Source: Lujinxingia vulgaris (lineage in GTDB: Bacteria > Myxococcota_A > Bradymonadia > Bradymonadales > Bradymonadaceae). Taken from it: DNA of 64,000 nt. The stretch is taken from positions 1-64,000 of the forward strand of contig NZ_VOSL01000010.1 in the NCBI RefSeq assembly GCF_007997005.1, given 5' to 3'. This document shows positions 17,339-26,427 of the stretch, in pieces. A model generated the notes under the pieces. That model was not told the DNA's origin, ran no database searches, and worked only from the letters and a program-made list of their open reading frames with translations. A program made the translations under genes and the position numbers. Within the stretch, counting starts at the first letter, position 1. The number at the start of each line of letters is the position of its first letter.

Positions 17339-17893
17339 TTACTCGTCGGCGACCGATTCGACCTGGTTGAAGTCGAACTCCACCGCGGTCGGGCGACCGA
17401 AGATCTCCACGAAGACCCGCAGCTTCTCCTTCTCCTCCATGACCTCTTCGATGTTGCCGGTGAAGTCCTTGAAGTTGCCCTCGATCACGCGGATCTTATC
17501 GCCCTTCTGGAAGTTGTAGGTCGGGCCGGTCGACATCTTGCCTTCTTCGATCCGCTCGGTGATCTTGCGGAACTCCGCCTCCGGCACCGGCGTGGGCTTG
17601 CGCTGATTGCCGCCCACAAAGCCCACGATCTTCGGCGTGTTCTTAACCACGTGCCAGGCCCTGTCGCTGAGCACCATCTTCACAAAGATGTAGCCCGCGT
17701 AGAACTTCTTGGTACGCTCGCGACGCTTGCCGTTTTTGACCTCCACGACCGTCTCAGTCGGAATGAAGATCTCGCCGATATCGTCCTCGACCCCTTCCGA
17801 GCGAATGCGCTCCTCGAGGGCGAGCTTCGCCTTATTCTCGTATCCGGAGTAGGTCTGGACGATGTACCACTCTTTGGTGTCCGAAGATGCCAT
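17339..17893 (-). CDS. nusG: Transcription termination/antitermination protein NusG
   Basis: The protein has 184 residues. The NGN domain (about 10-115) starts WYIVQTYSGYENKAKLALEERI and includes KFYAGYIFVKMVLSDRAWHVV. The C-terminal KOW domain (about 130-180) has FQKGDKIRVIEGNFKDFTG. NusG binds the RNA polymerase clamp and couples it to Rho or ribosomal S10. It lies 12 bp downstream of secE, the conserved neighbour. Confidence 0.98.
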   Translation of the reverse strand: MASSDTKEWYIVQTYSGYENKAKLALEERIRSEGVEDDIGEIFIPTETVVEVKNGKRRERTKKFYAGYIFVKMVLSDRAWHVVKNTPKIVGFVGGNQRKPTPVPEAEFRKITERIEEGKMSTGPTYNFQKGDKIRVIEGNFKDFTGNIEEVMEEKEKLRVFVEIFGRPTAVEFDFNQVESVADE

Positions 17894-17905
17894 GCGTGTT
17901 CGTCC

Positions 17906-18295
17906 TTAAATGCCGATCGTGAGGATGTAGTCGGTAACGCGCTTCCAGATCTGGTCCGATCCCCAGAGGAAGAAGCTCAGAATGATGCTGAAGATAATCA
18001 CCACCACCGTCGAGCGCTGGGTATCTTTCCAGCTCGGCCAGGTGACTTTCTTAAGCTCAATGATCACTTCGGTCAGGAAGGGATCGACCTTCGGGTGACG
18101 CTTCATCCACATGATCAGACCGATCACCGACGCGATCGCCAGCGTCGTGGTCAGCGTCAGAATCGGCGGGATCACCGTAAACTCGGACAGCGCGTCAAAC
18201 GACGCCCAGATCCATTTGAAGGTCTTGTCGAAAATGACGAACGCCACCACCGCAGTGGAGATATACGTCAGCGTGACCAGGCGCGAAACGTCCAT
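17906..18295 (-). CDS. secE: Preprotein translocase subunit SecE
   Basis: This 129-residue form has three predicted membrane helices (about residues 5-22, 45-66 and 98-118). The amphipathic conserved block EVIIELKKVTWPSWKDTQRST (about 78-97) is the SecE signature that clamps SecY. The longer three-helix form resembles the enterobacterial type. I start at ATG 18295 because the longer open frame would need a TTG start near the tRNA gene. It is cotranscribed with nusG. Confidence 0.93.
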   Translation of the reverse strand: MDVSRLVTLTYISTAVVAFVIFDKTFKWIWASFDALSEFTVIPPILTLTTTLAIASVIGLIMWMKRHPKVDPFLTEVIIELKKVTWPSWKDTQRSTVVVIIFSIILSFFLWGSDQIWKRVTDYILTIGI

Positions 18296-18419
18296 AATTG
18301 CTCTCGTTTGGCGCGCTTTCTTAGCCTGCTCATCGCTTTGATGAGCTGCCGGCGCCGGGAACAAAGACGGGGCTCTCGTAATGAGGCCCCGCGCGTAACA
18401 TCCCGATTCCTTCGGGAAG

Positions 18420-18492
18420 CAGGCCAGGAGGGACTCGAACCCCCGACCGTCGGATTTGGAATCCGATGCTCTACCAACTGAGCTACTGGCCT
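18420..18492 (-). tRNA. tRNA-Trp (CCA)
   Basis: A full cloverleaf can be folded: acceptor AGGCCAG/CTGGCCT, anticodon stem TCGGA/TCCGA with loop TTCCAAA (anticodon CCA), and T-arm with GTTCGAGT. The 3' CCA is not encoded as a full triplet. It lies between tuf and secE, a common location. Confidence 0.97.
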
Positions 18493-18510
18493 AAACCGCG
18501 CTACAGGATA

Positions 18511-18536
18511 GAACAGGGCGCATGGGGCGCCCTGTT
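18511..18536 (-). terminator. Hairpin between tuf and tRNA-Trp
   Basis: On the minus strand AACAGGGCGC pairs with GCGCCCTGTT around a 6-nt loop, with CTATCC after it and no T-run. It may be a processing or partial-termination signal upstream of tRNA-Trp. Confidence 0.45.
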
Positions 18537-18578
18537 CTTCATCGTTGCTGGTAACGATGGCCCATTGCGGGTCTATAT

Positions 18579-18609
18579 CGCGCCTCCCGAAGATACTCCG
18601 GGAGGCGCG
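18579..18609 (-). terminator. Hairpin directly after tuf
   Basis: CGCGCCTCCCGA pairs with TCCGGGAGGCGCG-type bases around a 6-nt loop just beyond the tuf stop. No strong T-run follows, so termination is uncertain. Confidence 0.5.
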
Positions 18610-18617
18610 TTATCATC

Positions 18618-19811
<1,194 letters not shown>

Positions 19812-19929
19812 GATTCTCAACTCCTCTGGCGGTTTGGACGCCAAATGTACGTTTGGACAAATGCTTGGGTTGGACGGGCAGCGCCTGGTCACTTTGGACC
19901 GCACGACGTTGCCACCTGACAACATCGCT

Positions 19930-19951
19930 GAGCCCCTGTCTCCAGGGGCTC
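19930..19951 (-). other. Hairpin between tRNA-Thr(GGT) and tuf
   Basis: GAGCCCCTG pairs with CAGGGGCTC across a 4-nt loop in the leader between the last tRNA and tuf. It may guide processing of the tRNA-tuf transcript. Confidence 0.45.
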
Positions 19952-19974
19952 ATGCGTCCAGTGGCTTTGCCGTA

Positions 19975-20047
<73 letters not shown>

Positions 20048-20094
20048 ATGAACGCTCATCAACGTCGCTGCATCGTTGACTCGCTATGTTTGAG

Positions 20095-20167
20095 AGCGGG
20101 AGACGGGACTCGAACCCGCAACCCTCAGCTTGGAAGGCTGATGCTCTACCAATTGAGCTACTCCCGC
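20095..20167 (-). tRNA. tRNA-Gly (TCC)
   Basis: Acceptor GCGGGAG/CTCCCGC and anticodon stem TCAGC/GCTGA with loop CTTCCAA (anticodon TCC) can be folded. CCA is not encoded. It is the third tRNA of the cluster. Confidence 0.96.
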
Positions 20168-20209
20168 GCTGACTGACCCGGTTTTTCGTTTCGGTCAGAA
20201 CGTCTCTCA

Positions 20210-20291
20210 TGGTGGGGGCAGGATTCGAACCTGCGAAGGCTGAGCCGCCAGATTTACAGTCTGGTCCCTTTGACCGCTCGGGAACCCCACC
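20210..20291 (-). tRNA. tRNA-Tyr (GTA)
   Basis: This is an 82-nt class II tRNA with a long variable arm, acceptor GGTGGGG/CCCCACC, anticodon stem CCAGA/TCTGG with loop CTGTAAA (anticodon GTA) and discriminator A. Confidence 0.96.
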
Positions 20292-20347
20292 GGGCGCGAT
20301 TCCTACTATGTGACTTCGAGAGCCGAGTCAACCTCATTTCTCGAAAA

Positions 20348-20420
20348 AGCTGGCGACGGGACTCGAACCTGCAACCTACTGCTTACAAGGCAGTTGCTCT
20401 ACCAATTGAGCTACGCCAGC
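20348..20420 (-). tRNA. tRNA-Thr (TGT)
   Basis: Acceptor GCTGGCG/CGCCAGC and anticodon stem ACTGC/GCAGT with loop CTTGTAA (anticodon TGT) can be folded. It is the first gene of the tRNA-tuf transcript. The order Thr-Tyr-Gly-Thr-tuf matches enterobacterial thrU-tyrU-glyT-thrT-tufB. Confidence 0.96.
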
Positions 20421-20483
20421 AAACGCTGTCGGTTACTTCGATGACCGCGTCGTGCTTTGTGCGGCCCCGTCAGCAGGGGCAGA

Positions 20484-20512
20484 TAGATATAGCTCCCTCA
20501 GAAGAGTGTCAA
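20484..20512 (-). promoter_or_regulatory. Sigma-70 promoter of the tRNA-tuf operon
   Basis: TTGACA (20507-20512) and TATCTA (20484-20489) are separated by 17 bp on the minus strand, 64 bp before tRNA-Thr(TGT). A GC-rich stretch (CTGCCCC) follows the -10 box, the type of discriminator seen in stringently controlled stable-RNA promoters; that control is inferred. Confidence 0.7.
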
Positions 20513-20551
20513 GCGAAAAGCGACCGCTTTTTTCGCTCGGCGTAAATTCCT

Positions 20552-21286
20552 TCATTTCGGCATCATTCCTAGCGATCGCGCACGATCATAGAGCCCGATC
20601 GCCGCCGCTACCGACACATTTAGACTCTCCACACCCTCGCGTAGCGGGATGGTGACGCGAAAATCGCACTCTTTGGCCACATTGGGCCGTATCCCGCGAT
20701 GCTCACCGCCCATCACCAGAGCGGCCCGCAGCGACCAATCCTGCTCCCACATGGGCTGCCCCCCTTCAGCGAGTGTGCCAATCGCCCAGAAGTTCGCCTC
20801 TTTGAGCTCTCGCAGCGCCCGAGCAATGTTGGTGACCTGCACCACAGGCACATGAAAGGCCATGCCGGCTGAGGCTCGCACCACCGCCGCGCTGACGCCG
20901 GCCGCACGATCTTTGGCCACGATCACCGCGTCGACATCAAAGGCCGCCGCGCTGCGCAGGATCGCGCCCAGGTTGCCCGCGTCCTGAACCTGCTCCAGCA
21001 CAAGCACACACGCCGGGCTGCGCTCACCAATGCGCTCAATCACCTCACCGAGGCTCGCATAAGGGAAGGATCCAACGCGCGCGGCGATCCGCTGATGGTT
21101 CCCCTCACACAGCGCATCCATCTCCTCAGCGCTCACCGTACGCACGCTCAGCCGGCGATTCTCGGCCACCTGCGCGATCTTCTCAAACTTCGGATCGCCG
21201 AGTTGACCGACGACATAGAGCTCCTCCACCGAACGGGGAGCCCGCGCCAGCACCTCCTCGACCGGGTGCACACCAAAGACAATCAT
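20552..21286 (-). CDS. rlmB: 23S rRNA 2'-O-methyltransferase, SpoU/TrmH family (RlmB-like)
   Basis: This 244-residue protein belongs to the SPOUT/TrmH family of RNA ribose methyltransferases. It has an N-terminal substrate-binding L30e-like domain (FGVHPVEEVLA). The knotted SAM-binding motifs are QDAGNLGAILRSAAAF, VMGGEHRGI and IPLREGVESLNVSVAAAIGLY. RlmB itself modifies G2251 of 23S rRNA; the exact target here is inferred. GGAGGAG precedes the chosen ATG. The start overlaps the pyrF stop by 4 bp (ATGA), so it is translationally coupled in proS-pyrF-rlmB. Confidence 0.9.
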   Translation of the reverse strand: MIVFGVHPVEEVLARAPRSVEELYVVGQLGDPKFEKIAQVAENRRLSVRTVSAEEMDALCEGNHQRIAARVGSFPYASLGEVIERIGERSPACVLVLEQVQDAGNLGAILRSAAAFDVDAVIVAKDRAAGVSAAVVRASAGMAFHVPVVQVTNIARALRELKEANFWAIGTLAEGGQPMWEQDWSLRAALVMGGEHRGIRPNVAKECDFRVTIPLREGVESLNVSVAAAIGLYDRARSLGMMPK

Positions 21287-22041
21287 TGAATCTCCTCCAG
21301 CCAGCTCAGCACCGACTCGCACACCGCATCGACCGCCGCGCCCGGATCGGGAGCCTGATAGATCGGGCGACCGATCACCAGGTACGTACTCCCGGAGGCC
21401 ATCGCGCGCCCGGGCGTCATCGTGCGCGCCTGATCATCACCGGCGATATGCACATCTTCCAGGCGGATGCCCGGGGTCACCAGCACCGGATTTTGTCCCA
21501 CGCGGGCTCGCAACCCCTCGGCCTCATGCGCCGAGCAGACCACGCCGTCCACCCCTGATTTCAACGCCAGCGCGCCGAGCTTCTCCGCCCAGTCGGTCAC
21601 CCCCATACCAACGCCCACCGAGGGCAGCTCCCGGGACTTCAAGCTGGTCAGGGCGCTCACCGCCACCACCAGCGGTGGGTCTTCAGGCCGACCGCGCTCC
21701 GCGCCCCGCACCGCCTGACGCAACATCGCCTCACCGCCGCTGGCGTGCACCGTCAGCATAAACACCCCGGGGTGCTCCGCCGCAGCCGCACACGCATCGC
21801 TGACGACGCTGGGGATATCGTGGAACTTCAGGTCCAGAAAGACCTTCGCGCCCCGGGCTTTCAACGCATTGAGGATCTCCGGGCCATAGCGCGTAAACAG
21901 ACGCATCCCCACCTTGTAGCGCGCGACGCGATCGCCAAGTGTGTCGACGAGCCCCACCGCTTCATCCAGCGTATCGAAGTCCAGCGCCACTACGACGCGC
22001 TCGCGGACAAGCTCGGCGGCCCGAGCTCCCAGATCATTCAT
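21283..22041 (-). CDS. pyrF: Orotidine 5'-phosphate decarboxylase
   Basis: This 252-residue enzyme makes UMP in de novo pyrimidine synthesis. The catalytic charged network is visible as VALDFDT (Asp21), YKVGMRLF (Lys43) and DLKFHDIP (Asp70, Lys72, Asp75). The phosphate-binding end carries LVTPGIRL and YLVIGRPIYQAPDP. It overlaps proS by 4 bp upstream and rlmB by 4 bp downstream. Confidence 0.97.
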   Translation of the reverse strand: MNDLGARAAELVRERVVVALDFDTLDEAVGLVDTLGDRVARYKVGMRLFTRYGPEILNALKARGAKVFLDLKFHDIPSVVSDACAAAAEHPGVFMLTVHASGGEAMLRQAVRGAERGRPEDPPLVVAVSALTSLKSRELPSVGVGMGVTDWAEKLGALALKSGVDGVVCSAHEAEGLRARVGQNPVLVTPGIRLEDVHIAGDDQARTMTPGRAMASGSTYLVIGRPIYQAPDPGAAVDAVCESVLSWLEEIQ

Positions 22042-23777
22042 CGCTGCCCTCGCGCGTCCTCGATCAACGCTTTGATCCGATCCACAACCTCACTCAGGGG
22101 GACCATCTCGTTCTCGGATTGATGGCGCATCTTCAGCTCCGCCTCGCCATTCTCCACACCGCGGCCGCCCAGCGTCACGCGCACCGGAATCCCGATCAGG
22201 TCGGCATCCTTGAACTTGTTGCCTGCCCGAAGATCGCGATCGTCGAGGACCACCTCCACGCCGGCAGCCTGAAGCTCGCTGTAGATGCGCTCCGCCTCCG
22301 AAACCACAAGCTCATTCTTGAGGTGCAGCGGGCAGATCACCACCTGATACGGCGCCACCGCCATCGGGAAGATGATGCCGTCGTCATCGTGATTCTGCTC
22401 GATCACCGCCGCCAGGATCCGCGTCACGCCGATCCCGTAGCAGCCCATCTGCATCGGCCGATGATCGCCGTTTTCGTCGAGCACGTTGGCGTTCATTGCT
22501 TTGGAGTACTTGTCGCCCAGGAAGAAGACGTGGCCCACCTCAATGCCGCGATGCGCCTCCAGCGTCCCTCCACAGCGACCGCAGATATCGCCCGCGCCCG
22601 CCTGACGAAGATCCACAAAGGCGCTGACCTCAAAGTCGCGACCGTGGTTGACGTTGACGTGGTGCTTGTCCTTGAGGTTCGCACCGACGATGAAGTCGAC
22701 CATCGGCTCCACCGCCAGATCCGCGAGGATCTCGACGCCTTCAACCCCCACCGGCCCGGCAAAGCCCACCGGCGCCTTGGTCAACGCCTCAACTTCAGCG
22801 TCGCTGGCCAAACGCAACTCCTGAACGTCGCGGCCAAGCTCCCCGTTGAGATAGGCTTTAAGTTTGAGCTCGTTGACCTGATGATCACCCCGCGTCAGCA
22901 CGATCAACGCGGTCTCATCGGCCATATACACAAGCGTCTTGACGATGAGCTGGGCCGGCCGCTTCAGATAGGTCGAGACCTCCTCGATCGTACGCGCCTT
23001 CGGGGTGCGCAGGGTCGCCAGCTCCGAGCCACTCGGCTCGCCGGCCTCGGCGACCTCCAGGCGAATCTCGGCCTTCTCCACGTTGGCCGCGTAGCCGCAC
23101 TCGGTGCAGCTGACGATCTCGTCTTCGCCCGTCTCCGCCAGCACCTGGAACTCGTGCGAGCGACTCCCGCCGATGTTACCCGTGTCGGCCTCCACCGCGC
23201 GGTACTCCAGCCCCAGCCGCTTAAAGATGCGATGGTAGGCGTCAAACATCACATCGTAGCTCTCCAGCGCTCCCGCCTCATCCACATCAAAGGAGTAGGC
23301 GTCTTTCATGATGAACTCCCTGCCCCGCATCAACCCGAAGCGGGGGCGAGTCTCATCGCGAAATTTGGTCTGAATCTGATAGACGTTGAGCGGGAGCTGC
23401 TTGTAGCTCTTCACATCGCCGCGGATCATATCGGTGACGACCTCCTCATGGGTCGGCCCGAAACAGAACTCCGCACCTTTACGATCGCGAAAACGCAAGA
23501 GCTCCGCGCCGTAATGCGTCCAGCGTCCCGACTCCTGCCACAGCTCCGCTGGCTGCACCGCAGGGAGATGAACCTCCTGAGCGCCGGCGCGATCCATCTC
23601 CTCGCGCACGATCTGCTCGATCTTGCGCACGCTTCGCCAGCCCAGCGGCAGAAAGTCATAGATCCCTCGCGCCAGCATGCGGATAAACCCGCCGCGGACC
23701 AGGAGCTGATGGCTGACAACCTCGGCATCCGCCGGATCTTCTTTTCGAGTAGGGACAAACATCGTGGAGAGTCGCAT
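22038..23777 (-). CDS. proS: Prolyl-tRNA synthetase, bacterial type with editing domain
   Basis: This 579-residue class II synthetase charges tRNA-Pro. Conserved parts: the start MRLSTMFVPTRKEDPADAEV, LARGIYDFLPLGWR, motif 2 (FRDETRPRFGLMRGREFIMKD region), and an insertion/editing domain (about 225-400, with a Cys-x2-Cys pair and VKTLVYMAD). Motif 3 (GCYGIGVTRILAAVIEQ) and an anticodon-binding domain (APYQVVICPLH) follow. An earlier in-frame start is rejected because homologues begin at this Met and GGAG precedes it. It is first in the proS-pyrF-rlmB operon. Confidence 0.97.
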   Translation of the reverse strand: MRLSTMFVPTRKEDPADAEVVSHQLLVRGGFIRMLARGIYDFLPLGWRSVRKIEQIVREEMDRAGAQEVHLPAVQPAELWQESGRWTHYGAELLRFRDRKGAEFCFGPTHEEVVTDMIRGDVKSYKQLPLNVYQIQTKFRDETRPRFGLMRGREFIMKDAYSFDVDEAGALESYDVMFDAYHRIFKRLGLEYRAVEADTGNIGGSRSHEFQVLAETGEDEIVSCTECGYAANVEKAEIRLEVAEAGEPSGSELATLRTPKARTIEEVSTYLKRPAQLIVKTLVYMADETALIVLTRGDHQVNELKLKAYLNGELGRDVQELRLASDAEVEALTKAPVGFAGPVGVEGVEILADLAVEPMVDFIVGANLKDKHHVNVNHGRDFEVSAFVDLRQAGAGDICGRCGGTLEAHRGIEVGHVFFLGDKYSKAMNANVLDENGDHRPMQMGCYGIGVTRILAAVIEQNHDDDGIIFPMAVAPYQVVICPLHLKNELVVSEAERIYSELQAAGVEVVLDDRDLRAGNKFKDADLIGIPVRVTLGGRGVENGEAELKMRHQSENEMVPLSEVVDRIKALIEDARGQR

Positions 23778-23845
23778 AAGCTCCGTTCCATCTTCTGCAG
23801 TTGTGTTGGGCCAGTACGGGCGCACCGGTGGCGCGAGCAGGCGCA

Positions 23846-23874
23846 TATAAACGCCTGCCGCCGCGTCGTGTCAA
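23846..23874 (-). promoter_or_regulatory. Sigma-70 promoter of proS-pyrF-rlmB
   Basis: TTGACA (23869-23874) and TTTATA (23846-23851) are spaced by 17 bp on the minus strand, 69 bp before the proS start. Confidence 0.65.
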
Positions 23875-23929
23875 TCACGCCCGCCCCGCTTCACCGCACT
23901 ACAACGCGCCCGTCGACGGGCGCGCTCAC

Positions 23930-24265
23930 TTAGAGAATCGCAATCCCCAGCGCCATCAACCCGAAGAAGGCGATCAGCGCAAACACTGTCAGTACCACCC
24001 CCGCTACCTGCACATACCCCAGCAGCATGCCCACCGTGGCCACCGTCAGACCGGCCGAAGGAGCCTCCCCACGCTGAATCTTTCCACGCTCAATATGCCC
24101 GCAGATCACCGCCGCGATCGCCGCAGCCACCGGCAAGAGCGTCCACGCCCCCACCCCGCAGAAGAGCGCCGCCCATGCCATCTGCGAGGGCTTATTCTCC
24201 GGCGTTCCCTGCTCCGGGCGAGGAGGATGATGGGGCGGCGGCGAATGGTGAGGTGTCTGTGTCAT
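23930..24265 (-). CDS. DUF4190 domain-containing small membrane protein
   Basis: This 111-residue protein has a Pro/His-rich N-terminus. Two hydrophobic hairpin segments follow: AWAALFCGVGAWTLLPVAAAI, then the IERGKIQRG motif, and TVATVGMLLGYVQVAGVVL. This is the DUF4190 layout (two helices separated by a conserved GH-x-ER motif), plus a further hydrophobic C-terminus. Its function is unknown. The first Met of a longer open frame is unlikely. It sits upstream of the proS promoter and is probably monocistronic. Confidence 0.8.
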   Translation of the reverse strand: MTQTPHHSPPPHHPPRPEQGTPENKPSQMAWAALFCGVGAWTLLPVAAAIAAVICGHIERGKIQRGEAPSAGLTVATVGMLLGYVQVAGVVLTVFALIAFFGLMALGIAIL

Positions 24266-24520
24266 AAACGCAAATCCGGTCGATTTCGAGGCGATCGTCG
24301 GTGTCGGACAGCCCCCATGGCCCCCGACCCGTCTCATCGGCTTCAGCCACCACTATAACGAATGGCGCACTGACTTTCATTCGTCCTACCCTGAGGTGTC
24401 GCTCGAAAAGTTTGAGCACCCCTGATCAAACGTCTAGTCAGATTCGTATTCGTGCTAAATATTTGATGCTCCGACGACGTTAAACCGGTCCGATCACTTC
24501 GCCGAACTCCTCTTCTTTCG

Positions 24521-26161
24521 GTGCCTATGCCTTCCTCTGAGCCTCGCCCAACACAGGATGTGCCCGCCGTGTCGACCTCGGATGCGACGCCGCCAGCAAA
24601 GCACAAAGGCCGCGTGACGTTGGTTCGCGCGCTGGCGCTCAGCTTCGTGCTGCACGCCCTGGCCGCGCTGCCGGTGCTCTTCGCCGACGCCGCCCCCGAG
24701 GCGGGCCTGGATAGCGAGTGGATCGGGCGCTTTGCTGAGCTTGAGGGCATCGGTCACGGCAGCGAAAGCTTCGACCCGCAGCGCGAAACCGACTGGGAGG
24801 AGCCGCAGATGCACAGCGCGTTGCTCGCTGAGGAGGAGCCATCCGAACCCGAGCCCCCCGTCGAGGAGCCCGAGCCCGAACTCGATGAAGAGGAGCCCCC
24901 GGTTGAGGAAGCACCGGAGGCTCAGGCTCCAGAGGAGCCCGCCGAGCCCCAACCTCAAGACGATCGCCCCGCCCCCCCCTCTCCCACTCCCGAAGAGACA
25001 GAACCGAAAGACGAGGATCGCAACGCATCACGCGATGCGTCGGCGCCTCCCGAAGAGCCCGCCCCCCCGGCAACCGTTGACACGCCGGCGGTACCCGCCA
25101 TCGACCGCTCCAGCCCGAGCAACCTCCCCGACATGCGCCACTACGGGCCGGGCAACGCCCGCATGACCGCCCTGGTGCGTCTCGATCGCCTGCGCGGCGC
25201 GCCCTACCAGCACCAAGCCTCGCAGCTGATTCAGGCCGTTCCCGACTACCGCATCCTGCTCGAGACCACCGGCCTCGATCCGATCACCGAGCTCGACGCT
25301 ATCTTTATGGCGTCGGCCAACCCCAACCATCTCCACGAGACCTTTCTGGCGGTGCGCCACCGCTACGACGATCGCCAGCTGCGCGAACTTCTCGACGGTC
25401 GCTTCGCCGAGCCGCCTCCCTGGAGCGAAGGCCGACGCCCCTCCCGCGCGCTCGTCCCGGACACCGGCCGCTACCGCGATCCTCGTCAGGTCGTGCTCGC
25501 CGCACAAGGCCTGGCTCTGGTCGGAAAGCCCGGCTGGTTCGGCCACTTCGACCGACGCATTGATGCCACCTCCGAAGTCGCTGCAGGTAACGAGCTCCCC
25601 GAGAACTTCCGCCTCCTCGACGGCCTGCGTCGTATTGAAGAGGTCGCCGAAGATCAGAATACCATCGCGCTGATCAGCGCCTCCGGCCTCGTCTACTACG
25701 CTCCCGGCATCGGCACTCTGCCGCGCTTTGAGGCGGTGCGTCTGAGCCTCTCGCACCCGGCCAACCCGCGCCTGACCATCGACCTGCGCTTCCGCGACGC
25801 GTCGCAGGCCGCCTCATTCGCCGAGAGCTGCCCCTCCCTTCAGCGCCGCATCATCGGCGGCATCCCCGCCGCGCGCATGTTCGGCATCGCCGCGCTGATC
25901 GAACGCCTGGAGTGCGCCCACTCCGAAGACTATGTCACCGTCACCGGCCAGTACTCCGCCCGCGAGCTCACCACCATCCTGCAATTCGCCACCCCCTTTG
26001 TCCCACGCCCCCCCTCGCTCACCGGGCTCCCCCAGGCTCCCCCTCCACCCGTTCCCCCGGAGGCATCCCCCGCTACTCACCACGAGGAGAGTGACGCCGG
26101 GGGCGACACCGACCCCACGCCCACATCGCCTTCTGACGACGCCACCCCGCGGGACGAGTGA
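24521..26161 (+). CDS. TonB-like proline/glutamate-rich membrane-anchored protein of unknown function
   Basis: This 546-residue protein begins with a short cytosolic tail. A single membrane anchor follows (about 33-55, LVRALALSFVLHALAALPVLF). A Pro/Glu-rich stretch (about 105-205, EEEPSEPEPPVEEPEPELDE type) resembles the rigid spacer of TonB or AgmX-like proteins. The C-terminal domain (about 215-480) is a folded region with no family I recognise; it contains LVRLDRLRGAPYQHQASQLI and LERTGLDPI-like patterns. The start is GTG at 24521 or ATG at 24527. The repeat array begins directly after the stop. The TonB comparison rests on architecture only. Confidence 0.75.
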   Translation: MPMPSSEPRPTQDVPAVSTSDATPPAKHKGRVTLVRALALSFVLHALAALPVLFADAAPEAGLDSEWIGRFAELEGIGHGSESFDPQRETDWEEPQMHSALLAEEEPSEPEPPVEEPEPELDEEEPPVEEAPEAQAPEEPAEPQPQDDRPAPPSPTPEETEPKDEDRNASRDASAPPEEPAPPATVDTPAVPAIDRSSPSNLPDMRHYGPGNARMTALVRLDRLRGAPYQHQASQLIQAVPDYRILLETTGLDPITELDAIFMASANPNHLHETFLAVRHRYDDRQLRELLDGRFAEPPPWSEGRRPSRALVPDTGRYRDPRQVVLAAQGLALVGKPGWFGHFDRRIDATSEVAAGNELPENFRLLDGLRRIEEVAEDQNTIALISASGLVYYAPGIGTLPRFEAVRLSLSHPANPRLTIDLRFRDASQAASFAESCPSLQRRIIGGIPAARMFGIAALIERLECAHSEDYVTVTGQYSARELTTILQFATPFVPRPPSLTGLPQAPPPPVPPEASPATHHEESDAGGDTDPTPTSPSDDATPRDE

Positions 26162-26162
26162 G

Positions 26163-26336
26163 GATCGAACGCCTGGCACCCGATCCTCTCGCACCCGATC
26201 TTCTCATTCGCGATCGAACGCCTGGCACCCGATCCTCTCATTCGCGATCGAACGCCTGGCACCCGATCTTCTCATTCGCGATCGAACGCCTGGCACCCGA
26301 TCCTCTCATTCGCGATCGAACGCCTGGCACCCGATC
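26163..26336 (+). repeat. Tandem repeat array (5 units plus one half-unit)
   Basis: Full cores start at 26163, 26212, 26246, 26280 and 26314. A half-unit (GCACCCGATC) lies at about 26191. Spacers are TTCTCATTCGC or CTCTCATTCGC. The array begins one base after the stop of the upstream gene. The remaining ~90 bp to the ATP-grasp start have no clear feature. Confidence 0.95.
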
Positions 26337-26427
26337 GCACCTTTGCCACATCCCCTGCCCGCACGGTATATCCCCAGCCACGAAGACATCATCCCCCCAC
26401 ACGCCCCCTCGACCTTTCGGAGCGACC

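Noticed and set aside
23778-23929. T-box or other riboswitch ahead of proS
   Set aside because: Only about 70 nt of leader after the promoter and no specifier or T-box motif.
26158-26427. Open frames running through the repeat arrays (Arg-Thr-Pro-Gly / Asn-Ala-Trp-His-Pro peptides)
   Set aside because: The 34-bp unit has no stop in most frames, so long open frames arise automatically. No start, ribosome site or conserved protein supports them.
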